Shown: positions 16,346 through 24,993 of the stretch, one piece after another
Numbering within the stretch: position 1 is the first letter of the stretch
Layout: each line of letters starts with the position of its first letter
From: an uncultured Bacteroidales bacterium
Lineage (GTDB): Bacteria > Bacteroidota > Bacteroidia > Bacteroidales > UBA3663
Reading direction: 5' to 3'
DNA length: 64,000 nt
Assembly (NCBI GenBank): GCA_905235375.1
Contig: CAJOLH010000010.1
Coordinates: 1 to 64,000, forward strand
The notes under the pieces: generated by a model
The model's database searches: none
The model's input: only the letters and a program-made list of their open reading frames with translations
Told to the model about the DNA's origin: nothing
Made by a program: the position numbers and the translations under genes

Positions 16346-16744
16346 ATGTCAGGCAGCAATGTCACTTATAACAAGCAGCACAACATCTTCCTTTCGGACG
16401 GTTACACCAGTGCAGCTGGGAACACCTATTTCCAGGGCATTCGCCTGAATGACCGTCTGCTGGTGAAGTATGACTTCGGACAGGGCTATGCCTACCTCTT
16501 CCTCAATGGCATCCGACTCTATTGTCATGATGGATATGGCTGGAAGGAGTTTTCGTCCCGCAGTTACTACTGCTGCTGTTGGAACGAGACATACGCTCGT
16601 CAGGAGTGCATCGGCATGCTCAGGGACTTCCTGCTATCGCAGTCGAAGATGCTCGGGCAGCCCATCGATCAGAATCTGGCTGAGGACTTTGCCACGGCGA
16701 TGATTCGAACGGTAGTGGACAACAAGCCTCCCCTGCTTCGATAA
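16346..16744 (+). CDS. Hypothetical protein, paralogue of the next gene
   Basis: The 132-residue product has the segment FLSDGYTSAAGNTYFQGIRL, then NDRLLVKYDFGQGYAYLFLNGIRLY and DGYGWKEF. These line up over about 60 residues with the protein at 16834-17340. I recognise no family. An AGGAGGT at 16267-16273 lies 70 nt before this ATG and in a frame without ATG, GTG or TTG next to it. The reading frame is open from there, so a longer protein with an unusual start is conceivable but unlikely. Cysteines cluster at SYYCCCW. Confidence 0.55.
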   Translation: MSGSNVTYNKQHNIFLSDGYTSAAGNTYFQGIRLNDRLLVKYDFGQGYAYLFLNGIRLYCHDGYGWKEFSSRSYYCCCWNETYARQECIGMLRDFLLSQSKMLGQPIDQNLAEDFATAMIRTVVDNKPPLLR

Positions 16745-16833
16745 GGGGCTGGGAGAGACACCTCCGTATTGTGATAGAATAAATAGAGTAACTAACCATT
16801 AAAACCTATAAAGCCGCAACTACTACAACAACA

Positions 16834-17340
16834 ATGCAGGGGAATGTACTGGACATGATCCTGCCCAAGAGAGGAGAGCGCCGACCTGCAGGTCTGCCCA
16901 TTTGGGATGAGAGCCGACACATGTTCATCGTCGATGAGCATGAGAGCCAGGCTGGACACCGCAGCTACAAGGGCGTAAGAGTGACTGATCGTTTCGCCAT
17001 CGTCGAGTACATTGGCAACTACCACAACTGGTGCTACATCAATGCCATCGAGCTATATGCCAACGATGGCTACAAGTACAAGTTGGTAGGCAAGTGCCAG
17101 CTCGGCAAGGAGTTCTATGATGCAGAGCTCATTCGCCAGAAGACCGAGGAGATGATGTTCGCCTTTACGAAGTCGCAGTATCGCATGCTCAATCGAACGG
17201 TTGATGAGGACACCCTCAGGAAGCAGTCGGCGGCACTGATTGACAGCAGTTATCGCAGCATGATCAACGAGGACACAGCAGAGCTCATGGAGCAGCTTAC
17301 TCCTCTATTACCCAAGGAGACTACATATATTAACCTTTAA
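16834..17340 (+). CDS. Hypothetical protein, paralogue of the preceding gene
   Basis: This 168-residue protein shares with its neighbour the pattern MFIVDEHESQAGHRSYKGVR, then TDRFAIVEYIGNYHNWCYINAIELY and NDGYKYKL. It adds a longer helical C-terminus. The pair must come from a tandem duplication followed by strong divergence. No catalytic motif or signal peptide is visible. It lies 39 bp upstream of the Pif1-like helicase on the same strand. Confidence 0.6.
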   Translation: MQGNVLDMILPKRGERRPAGLPIWDESRHMFIVDEHESQAGHRSYKGVRVTDRFAIVEYIGNYHNWCYINAIELYANDGYKYKLVGKCQLGKEFYDAELIRQKTEEMMFAFTKSQYRMLNRTVDEDTLRKQSAALIDSSYRSMINEDTAELMEQLTPLLPKETTYINL

Positions 17341-17379
17341 CGAAAAGGAGATACTACTTTCGCAAACACACCTAACAAC

Positions 17380-19434
17380 ATGCCTATGGAGGGCGGTGCC
17401 CTCCATACGGCGACCATCGAGATCGACAACGAGCAGCTGGCACAGGCCTACGCTCTGGTACTTAACACCAATAGCAGCTTCTTCCTCACTGGCAAGGCAG
17501 GGACGGGTAAGACGACATTCCTTCGTCGTATCCAGCAGGAGATCGACAAGAATTTCATCGTCCTTGCTCCCACGGGGGCAGCTGCTATCCTCGTCGGAGG
17601 CGAGACAATCCACTCCTTCCTGGGATTGCCACCAGAGGTGATTACTCCGCGCACTCCGATGCACGTCAATGAGCGCAAGCGCGACCTGATTCGTGCCGCT
17701 GACACGGTCATCGTCGATGAGGTGTCGATGGTGCGCTGCGACGTTGTTGACGCCATCGACCGTGCCTTCCGTGCCATCATGCACAACGGGTTGCCCTTCG
17801 GCGGAAAGCAGATGATCTTCGCGGGCGATATGTTCCAGCTGGAGCCAATCGCTGAGCGAGGAGCTGTATCGGAGTTGCTGCACGACCTGTATGGAGGCGA
17901 TCGCTTCTACTTCTACAAGGCGCATGTGTTCAAGCGCTTCAACCTGCCCTCGATTGAGCTGAAGGAGGTCTATCGTCAGGATGATCCTATCTTCCTCCGT
18001 GTGCTCAACGATGTGCGCAACTACAAGGTTACCGCCGATGACCTCGGTGTCCTTAACAGCCGCGTCTGCTCACCTGAGTCGGACGACATGTCCATAGTGC
18101 TCTCGCCCTACCATCGTACGGTGGATGAGATCAACAATCGTCGCCTGGAGTCACTGCCGGGTGAGGCGATGACCTATGAGGCAGAGATGTCCGGCAATTT
18201 CAAGGCCGGCAGTGCCCCCGTCGATCCGCAGCTCAAGCTGAAGGTGGGAGCTCAGGTGATGTTCGCCCGCAATGACATGGAGCATCGTTGGGTGAACGGA
18301 ACCTTGGCCGAGGTAGTCTCTCTCTCTGACGATGAGGTGCGAGTGCGTCTGTCCGATGGCACTGAGCACGTGGTTGACAAGGTGCAGTGGGAGTCGTACG
18401 AGCAGAAGTACGACCGCAAGACCAAGACCATCGAGAAGGAGCTGACCGGCACCTTCACGCAGTATCCGCTGCGTCTGGCTTGGGCCATCACCATCCACAA
18501 GAGCCAGGGCATGACCTTCAACAAGATGGTACTTGACCTGAGTCGCGGTGTCTTCACCAGCGGCCAGCTCTATGTGGCCCTGAGTCGAGTGCGTTCGCTC
18601 GACGGGCTCTATCTGTCGGATCCTGTGCGATTTGGCCACGTGCGTGAGAACGCCGAGATTATGGCTTTCGCCAACACCTTCAACGACAATGCGCTGATAC
18701 AGGATGAGCTTGCTGATGGAGCAGCCATCTACCCGCATCTGCGCAATCGTAACTACGACGAGGCAGCACGCGTCTGCCTTCGACTGGCGATGAAGAAGGT
18801 GCATGATGGCAAGCTGCGTGATGCTTCGCTGATGCTCAAGAAGATGTTCGACATCATCATTTGCGACGATTGCCTGATTGGCATGATCAAGGGACTGGAG
18901 CCTCTCAAGGCTGAGGGCATGATTGCCAACTTCATCAATGCAGTTTTTTGTCTGTATGGTGGAGCGCCTGAGTTGGGTATTGCCTACGCTGATCGCGTAC
19001 TGGAGCGTCGTGACGACTGCAAGGAGGCCCATTACGTCAAGGCACGCTGTTTGACGCTTCTGGAGCGCTGGAAGGAGGCTGATGCCGAGAATGTCCGTAT
19101 CTCAGAGCTTCTTGACGATGACCTTGACAAGGATCCAAAGGCAGTTTTCCTGATCTCTATAGTCAATAGGCACGTGGGCGACCCCAGCCTGCAATTTGTC
19201 CAGCTGGTGGCAATCACCCACGGCAGCTATATGCCCGCCATGCTCGAGCTGCGTCATCAATTGAAGGATGCCGACCGCAAGCTGAATGCAGACAAGCCTA
19301 CTGCGCTTACCGAGGCTCTCACATCGGACATGAGCGATGCGGACTTCGTCAAGCTTTGCCGCGAGACGCTTGCCAACCGCCAGGACGACTACTTTGCCTT
19401 CCTGCATACCATCAGCAGGCAGAAGTTCGCATAG
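17380..19434 (+). CDS. Pif1/RecD2-like superfamily 1B helicase with TPR-like tail
   Basis: An ATP-driven DNA helicase of 684 residues. Walker A is G38-K-A-G-T-G-K-T-T. Walker B is D113-E in VIVDEVSMV. The Pif1 signature VLAPTGAAAILVGGETIHSFL lies near residue 68, and C-terminal motifs ITIHKSQGMTF and GQLYVALSRVRSLDGLYL near 370-410. Residues about 450-684 are helical and TPR-like (RNYDEAARVCLRLAMKKV; YVKARCLTLLERWKEADAE). Placed between the effector and adaptation modules, it could process DNA during spacer capture. It may equally be a mobile-element or housekeeping helicase. Confidence 0.85.
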   Translation: MPMEGGALHTATIEIDNEQLAQAYALVLNTNSSFFLTGKAGTGKTTFLRRIQQEIDKNFIVLAPTGAAAILVGGETIHSFLGLPPEVITPRTPMHVNERKRDLIRAADTVIVDEVSMVRCDVVDAIDRAFRAIMHNGLPFGGKQMIFAGDMFQLEPIAERGAVSELLHDLYGGDRFYFYKAHVFKRFNLPSIELKEVYRQDDPIFLRVLNDVRNYKVTADDLGVLNSRVCSPESDDMSIVLSPYHRTVDEINNRRLESLPGEAMTYEAEMSGNFKAGSAPVDPQLKLKVGAQVMFARNDMEHRWVNGTLAEVVSLSDDEVRVRLSDGTEHVVDKVQWESYEQKYDRKTKTIEKELTGTFTQYPLRLAWAITIHKSQGMTFNKMVLDLSRGVFTSGQLYVALSRVRSLDGLYLSDPVRFGHVRENAEIMAFANTFNDNALIQDELADGAAIYPHLRNRNYDEAARVCLRLAMKKVHDGKLRDASLMLKKMFDIIICDDCLIGMIKGLEPLKAEGMIANFINAVFCLYGGAPELGIAYADRVLERRDDCKEAHYVKARCLTLLERWKEADAENVRISELLDDDLDKDPKAVFLISIVNRHVGDPSLQFVQLVAITHGSYMPAMLELRHQLKDADRKLNADKPTALTEALTSDMSDADFVKLCRETLANRQDDYFAFLHTISRQKFA

Positions 19435-19449
19435 TTGTCTGCTGTCAGT

Positions 19450-19519
19450 AGCCATTCTGTTCCATTTCGACGACAATGTTGTCTGCATTTGGAGAAAAAA
19501 CAGAATGGCTCTATCTTTG
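19450..19519 (+). promoter_or_regulatory. cas1 operon promoter inside a perfect 12-bp inverted repeat
   Basis: TTTG at 19488-19491 and TATCTTTG at 19512-19519 are 20 nt apart, a consensus promoter. AGCCATTCTGTT (19450-19461) and AACAGAATGGCT (19499-19510) are perfect inverted copies. The right arm fills the spacer between the -33 and -7 elements, so a protein bound there would block RNA polymerase. It is also possible that the repeat acts as a terminator for the helicase gene, which ends at 19434. Confidence 0.65.
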
Positions 19520-19573
19520 CAACGTCAAATAAGGAATATGGAGTTCAAATGAACACTAAATCTTCGACATACT

Positions 19574-20560
19574 ATGGATATCGTACTCAACACATTCGGC
19601 ACGAGCCTCAACCGCGACAGCGAAGGGTTTGTCATCACCAATCAGGACGGACGGCAGCGCATCCCCATGCAGGGCATACGCTCCATCCAGGTAGGCAAGG
19701 GCGCACAGATCACGAGTGATGCCATTATGCTTGCTATCGACAACGAGATTGAAGTGCTTTTTACCGACCGTGCTGGGCAGCCGAAAGGACGGGTCTGGAG
19801 CCACAAGTACGGGTCTGTATCGACCATTCGAAAGGGGCAGCTGGCCTTTACGAAGAGTGTCGATGCCGTAATCTGGATCAAGGAAATTCTGTCTCAGAAG
19901 CTTTCCAATCAGCAGGCCCTGTTGCTCATGCTGCCCGAAAGCGGTGACGAGATATTGGAAACTCGCCGTCAGAAAGCCATAGATGCCATGGAGGACTATA
20001 GGCAGAAGCTGATGAAATTGCCCACCAATGTCGTGGTCGGTGATATAGCCCCCCAGCTCAGAGGATATGAAGGAGCTGCATCAAATGCCTATTTCGAAGT
20101 GATGAGTGCATTTATCCCCAGCCAATACTGGTTTCCTACGCGAAGCCAGCACCCTGCAATGGATGTCTTCAATGCCATGCTCAATTATGGCTACGGCATA
20201 CTCTACAGCCGCATCGAAGGCGAGCTGATCAAGGCAGGTATTGACCCGTATATCGGTGTTATGCACCGCGACGAATATAATCGTCCCGTGCTGGTCTATG
20301 ACATCATCGAACTTTATCGCATCTGGGTCGATTATGTGGTTTGCAATCTGGCCTGTCAGGAGGTCATCACCGACGATTTCTATTCGGTCAGCGACGACGG
20401 CTCCTGCTGGTTAGAGACCTTGGGACGCAAAGTGCTCATCCAGTCGCTCAACGACTATCTGGAGGAGCACATACAGATGCGCGACTTGACGCGTTCCCGT
20501 GGCACGCAGATACAGCTTCATGCACAAAACCTCGCACAAAAGTTCAAGAATTATAACTAA
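19574..20560 (+). CDS. cas1: CRISPR integrase Cas1
   Basis: Cas1 inserts new spacers at the leader end of the array together with Cas2. At 328 residues it is full length. The metal-binding set is present: E166 in RGYEGAASNAYF, H231 in GVMHRDEYNRPVL and D243/E246 in VYDIIELYR. The N-terminal beta domain begins MDIVLNTFGTSLNRD. There is no fused reverse transcriptase or Cas6 domain. It has its own promoter and is followed after 14 bp by the primase-polymerase gene. Confidence 0.95.
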   Translation: MDIVLNTFGTSLNRDSEGFVITNQDGRQRIPMQGIRSIQVGKGAQITSDAIMLAIDNEIEVLFTDRAGQPKGRVWSHKYGSVSTIRKGQLAFTKSVDAVIWIKEILSQKLSNQQALLLMLPESGDEILETRRQKAIDAMEDYRQKLMKLPTNVVVGDIAPQLRGYEGAASNAYFEVMSAFIPSQYWFPTRSQHPAMDVFNAMLNYGYGILYSRIEGELIKAGIDPYIGVMHRDEYNRPVLVYDIIELYRIWVDYVVCNLACQEVITDDFYSVSDDGSCWLETLGRKVLIQSLNDYLEEHIQMRDLTRSRGTQIQLHAQNLAQKFKNYN

Positions 20561-20574
20561 ATCCAATCAACGCC

Positions 20575-21606
20575 ATGTTATTAGTAGGAAAAAACATTCA
20601 AGCCTCAGCCGAACCGCTGCAGAAGATCGAAGTGGAGTACCTGTTCCAGAGTCTTCAACACCCTCATCCGGTGGTCGAATCCCGGATGCGTCAATTGAGG
20701 ATTGTTCGCCAGACGGACGCCAAGATGTACTCGCGGCTCAAGAAGACACTGCCCTATTTTGTGTGTGGCAACTTCAATCCCCCCATTAGAAAAACGGAGA
20801 ATTTTGCCTACATCGAATATTTTGTGGTCGATATTGACAATCTCTCCGAGAAGCAAATCGATCTGGCATCTGCCCGTAACTGGATAGAGACAGACCCTCG
20901 TGTCGTTATGTCGTTCGTTTCGCCCAGCGAAGACGGACTGAAGGTGATGTTCCGTCTGAAGGAGCGCTGCTATGATGCAGGCATCTACAAGTTGTTCTAC
21001 AAGGAGTTCGTGCATCGTTTCTCGCAGCAGTATAATCTCGAGCAGGTAATCGACTCATCCACATGCGATGTGAGTCGAGCCTGTTTCATCAGCATCGATC
21101 CTAATGCATTCTATAATCCAACCGCCGAAACCATTGACTTGAAGGAGTTTCTTCCCATCGAGGATCCGAGTTCGCTGTTCGCAATGAAGCGGACCTTCGA
21201 CCAGGAGGAGAAAGAACAGGAGAAGGCTGCCGCAGCTGATGCTCAACTTGTGAAGTCTGAACCAGCCGATGACGCATTGGACAGCATCAAGCAAACGTTG
21301 CAGATGCAACGCGAGCATCGCGCCAAGGTTCCCAGCTTACCCATCTATGTACCCGAACGACTTGAACAAATCATCGACAAGCTGACGAACTTCATCGAGC
21401 ATCATGGCATCAACGTCTATGATATTGTCAGCATCCAGTATGGCAAGAAACTTCGTTGCAAGTTGGGGGCAAGACTTGCTGAAATCAATCTTTTCTACGG
21501 CAAGCGAGGATTCTCGGTGGTTCAGACACCCAAGGCCTGTGTGTCGGCAGAACTGAATTCAGCCGTGGCTGAACTGGTGCAATACTACATCGACGATAAC
21601 ACATAG
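20575..21606 (+). CDS. CRISPR-associated primase-polymerase (CAPP), BT4734-like
   Basis: The 343-residue protein resembles the BT4734/VirE N-terminal type of archaeo-eukaryotic primase. Motif I is D86-I-D88 in FVVDIDNLSEK. A SPSEDGLKVMFRL segment (116-128) fits motif II, and D165 in CDVSRACFISIDPNAF fits motif III. A charged helical linker (about 215-250) joins a C-terminal domain of about 90 residues. CAPPs have been shown to work with Cas1 and Cas2, probably making or repairing prespacer DNA. Its place between cas1 (14 bp) and cas2 (5 bp) is strong support. The zinc-binding motif seen in some primases is not obvious. Confidence 0.85.
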   Translation: MLLVGKNIQASAEPLQKIEVEYLFQSLQHPHPVVESRMRQLRIVRQTDAKMYSRLKKTLPYFVCGNFNPPIRKTENFAYIEYFVVDIDNLSEKQIDLASARNWIETDPRVVMSFVSPSEDGLKVMFRLKERCYDAGIYKLFYKEFVHRFSQQYNLEQVIDSSTCDVSRACFISIDPNAFYNPTAETIDLKEFLPIEDPSSLFAMKRTFDQEEKEQEKAAAADAQLVKSEPADDALDSIKQTLQMQREHRAKVPSLPIYVPERLEQIIDKLTNFIEHHGINVYDIVSIQYGKKLRCKLGARLAEINLFYGKRGFSVVQTPKACVSAELNSAVAELVQYYIDDNT

Positions 21607-21611
21607 CCGCC

Positions 21612-22094
21612 ATGTCGAAGAAGAAAAACCCCATGACAGTCGAAGAGATTTTAGCCAAACTCCATGAGGCAGGACTTTCCTCGACCAATGTCATCAAGAC
21701 ATCCAATCAGGATGAAATGTCGGAATTAGATACGCTTGACAATCGAGTCAAGCGTATCCTTAGCCTAACATCCAACCATTATTCAAAACCAAAGAATATG
21801 CTGTTTTTTGTAATGTACGACATCGAAAGCAACAAAGTGCGTCGTCTGGTAGCCAAGTATCTGATTCGGCAAGGATGTTTCCGCATCCAGCGTTCCATCT
21901 ATCTTGCCGATATGCCCTTCGAGAAATATGAACAGATCAAGTCAGACCTCGCCGAGGTTCAGGCAGCATACGAAAATAAGGACAGCATTTTTGTCGTGCC
22001 GATATCGACCGACTATCTGAAGGCAATGAAAGTGATTGGGAAAGCCCTTGATGTCAACATCATCATGCATTCACAGAACACGCTGTTTTTCTGA
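21612..22094 (+). CDS. cas2: Cas2 with N-terminal extension
   Basis: The Cas2 core starts near residue 61: MLFFVMYDIESNKVRRLVAKYL, then FRIQRSIYLADM. D70 is at the position of the conserved metal-site aspartate. Cas2 bridges two Cas1 dimers and holds the prespacer. Usual Cas2 proteins are 85-100 residues; this one is 160 because of about 60 extra N-terminal residues (TVEEILAKLHEAGLSSTNV and onward). The next in-frame methionines are M8, M36 and M63; M63 would give a near-standard Cas2 but without room for the first strand. The gene ends 238 bp before the array. Confidence 0.9.
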   Translation: MSKKKNPMTVEEILAKLHEAGLSSTNVIKTSNQDEMSELDTLDNRVKRILSLTSNHYSKPKNMLFFVMYDIESNKVRRLVAKYLIRQGCFRIQRSIYLADMPFEKYEQIKSDLAEVQAAYENKDSIFVVPISTDYLKAMKVIGKALDVNIIMHSQNTLFF

Positions 22095-22332
22095 TTCTAC
22101 AACTATATTTAACCAAATACCATGAAAAATAATGCGATTTGTTAACAAACTTAAACCAGACTCTGTTAATTATCGTTAAGAAATCATCTGTTTTCAACAA
22201 TATATTTGGAAAATTGTAGCATTTTGCTCATATTTGCAGCATCTTAAGGTCAAAATTTGGGTTAAAAATTGCCCGTTTTGGTCTCGAATCATCAGCCATA
22301 AGGCTGAACAACAAATATTTATGGTTTAGGCT
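22095..22332 (+). promoter_or_regulatory. CRISPR leader with promoter
   Basis: This AT-rich stretch precedes the first repeat. TTTG at 22205-22208 and CATATTTG at 22229-22236 are 20 nt apart and would start the pre-crRNA about 90 nt before repeat 1. TGGTCTCGAA at 22279-22288 is the exact reverse complement of TTCGAGACCA near the 5' end of each repeat. A small hairpin CAGCC-ATAA-GGCTG lies at 22293-22306. The leader side fits the degenerate repeat at the other end of the array. Confidence 0.65.
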
Positions 22333-24283
22333 CTTCGAGACCATCATCCATTACAACAAGGATTAAGACGAAGGATGGCAGCGATAAGATTCATGATAAC
22401 TGCAAATCTTCGAGACCATCATCCATTACAACAAGGATTAAGACTTCACAATCCACCCTATGATTCTTCACATATTTGCAATATACTTCGAGACCATCAT
22501 CCATTACAACAAGGATTAAGACCTTGCGATCTGCTGCATAACTTGCATTTGTTGCAAGCTTCGAGACCATCATCCATTACAACAAGGATTAAGACATTCA
22601 CTATGCGCTTGCGATTCTCTGGAGTGTCATCACTTCGAGACCATCATCCATTACAACAAGGATTAAGACGTTCATTGATGATGTCTTCTCTTGTTGTCAC
22701 TTCGAGACCATCATCCATTACAACAAGGATTAAGACCATAATTGAGACTCTTGCAAGTCTCGGTTTTAACTGTTCTTCGAGACCATCATCCATTACAACA
22801 AGGATTAAGACCGGTCTGACCCTCGAATGTCGGTGACTGCGGACGGTCCTTCGAGACCATCATCCATTACAACAAGGATTAAGACATATTGTGGTTCTTC
22901 AGAACCTCTTCAATCTCCTTCGAGACCATCATCCATTACAACAAGGATTAAGACTTCATCAGCCTCGGTTCTTGGAATCAGCTTGCCATTTCTTCGAGAC
23001 CATCATCCATTACAACAAGGATTAAGACAAATCCAGACGAATTTCGTCACCCACTTGAAGTGATGACTTCGAGACCATCATCCATTACAACAAGGATTAA
23101 GACTCGTTCTTGCGCCATGCTTCCACATTGATGAAAGCCGACTTCGAGACCATCATCCATTACAACAAGGATTAAGACTTGATCGAGAGTAAAATGTGAG
23201 AATCTGGCTATACTCTTCGAGACCATCATCCATTACAACAAGGATTAAGACTACCTGGCACCACGTTAGACTCCGCGAGACGATTGTCTTCGAGACCATC
23301 ATCCATTACAACAAGGATTAAGACAAGAGCGGAAATTTCTTCTTCATCCCTAAGCCCCGCCTTCGAGACCATCATCCATTACAACAAGGATTAAGACTCG
23401 GGTATTTGCTCGAGGTTGGCGAACGGCATGAGCACCCTTCGAGACCATCATCCATTACAACAAGGATTAAGACCTCCAAGAATGAAAGCGAACACTACGG
23501 GGATCATGCTCTTCGAGACCATCATCCATTACAACAAGGATTAAGACTTGGAGAAGCCCATCTCATAGAACTCCTTGCGATGCTTCGAGACCATCATCCA
23601 TTACAACAAGGATTAAGACGCCCGTCTTTTAAGAACAAGACTTGCCCCTCAGGGGCTTCGAGACCATCATCCATTACAACAAGGATTAAGACCACTATCA
23701 GTGCAAACACACTTAGCGTATTCGGGGTTTCTTCGAGACCATCATCCATTACAACAAGGATTAAGACATCCTCCATTGTGGGAATCAGTCTGAAATACTG
23801 AAGACTTCGAGACCATCATCCATTACAACAAGGATTAAGACGCAGTTTCAAAAGGTGCTTTGAAACACCTGCTTCATCACTTCGAGACCATCATCCATTA
23901 CAACAAGGATTAAGACACTTAACTGCTGCAATTTCTGCATCATTGAAATTACGGCCTTCGAGACCATCATCCATTACAACAAGGATTAAGACCTATTGTT
24001 GAATGCCAAGAATAGAATACTTTTGTTAGACTTCGAGACCATCATCCATTACAACAAGGATTAAGACATATATTCCAGCATGAGTTTTACTTTAGTTCCT
24101 GCACTTCGAGACCATCATCCATTACAACAAGGATTAAGACTTTTGGTGAAATTTATGTTTGCGATGTACTTGGTTTCTTCGAGACCATCATCCATTACAA
24201 CAAGGATTAAGACAGCCTTACGAGGGCGCTTGCCCTCAAAGGTTGAGCGGGTTTCGAGACCATCATCCATTACAACAAGGATT
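22333..24283 (+). CRISPR. CRISPR array: 27 repeats of 37 bp, 26 spacers
   Basis: Repeats begin CTTCGAGACCATC and end CAAGGATTAAGAC. I located 26 copies that look identical, starting at 22333, 22408, 22486, 22559, 22633, 22700 and so on to 24177. Copy 27 (24252-24283) has T for C at the first base and lacks the last five bases. Spacers are 30-41 bp, mostly 35-39. The 3' end ATTAAGAC fits a Cas6-made 5' handle, so transcription is rightward from the leader after cas2. Near-zero repeat decay implies an active array. No spacer matched anything I noticed in the window. Confidence 0.97.
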
Positions 24284-24328
24284 GTAGGAGAGGAATCAAA
24301 AGGGTTCCTCTCCTACACGTTTTTGTGA
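24284..24328 (+). terminator. Hairpin terminator of the CRISPR array
   Basis: GTAGGAGAGGAA and TTCCTCTCCTAC (24284-24316) form a perfect 12-bp stem with a 9-nt loop, followed by TTTTT at 24320-24324. It begins exactly where the last, truncated repeat stops. Confidence 0.75.
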
Positions 24329-24378
24329 CCGGAAATTCCACTCTTGTGAAACTGAGTTCCTAATTTAAAATGAAGGAA

Positions 24379-24826
24379 GCACTCTGACGGGCGACAGGGT
24401 GCTTGCTGCTGCGGGATAGAGCACTCTGGCGGGCGAGAGAGTACTTGCTGCTGCGGAATAGTGCATTCTGATGCGCGACAGAGTACTTGCTGCTGTGGAA
24501 TAGAGCACTCTGGCGGGCGAGAGAGTACTTGCTGCTGCGGGATAGCGCATTCTGACGGGCGAGAGAGTACTTGCTGCTGCGGAATAGAGCATTCTGACGG
24601 GCGAGAGAGTACTTGCTGCTGCGGGATAGAGCACTCTGATGCGCGACAGAGTACTTGCTGCTGCGGGATAGAGCATTCTGATGGGCGACAGGATGCTGGA
24701 TGATGCGGAATAGAGCACTCTGACGGGCGACAGGATGCTTGCTGTTGCGGAATAGAGCATTTTGACGCGCGAGAGAGTACTTGCTGCTGCGGAATAGAGC
24801 ACTCTGATGCGCGAGAGAGTACTTGC
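24379..24826. repeat. 42-bp tandem repeat, 10 full units and one partial
   Basis: Units start GCACTCTG or GCATTCTG and run to GCGGAATAGA, each exactly 42 bp. They differ by point changes only. Each unit holds an imperfect palindrome, such as GCACTCTGACGGGCGACAGGGTGC. A period of 14 codons leaves long ORFs open on both strands, but none has coding features. The flanks 24329-24378 and 24827-24993 hold nothing I recognise. The second array at 54581-55045 has related units. Confidence 0.9.
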
Positions 24827-24993
24827 GACGAAAAATATTGAAGATTCTTGGAATTGAGGGAACCTTGTTAATTCGATAATTCGCGATAAGAAAAGACGAA
24901 AACCAATTTCCAATCGTGGAATGTCCCCCAACGTACGGTGGAGGATATGCCACGATTTTTTCATGTCCGCTAACGTTCGTTGGGGGATATGGC

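Noticed and set aside
20575-21606. Reverse transcriptase next to cas1
   Set aside because: No YxDD motif or finger-palm pattern; the DxD and later aspartate fit a primase-polymerase.
22375-24328. ORFs inside the CRISPR array
   Set aside because: They translate the repeat itself and cannot be genes.
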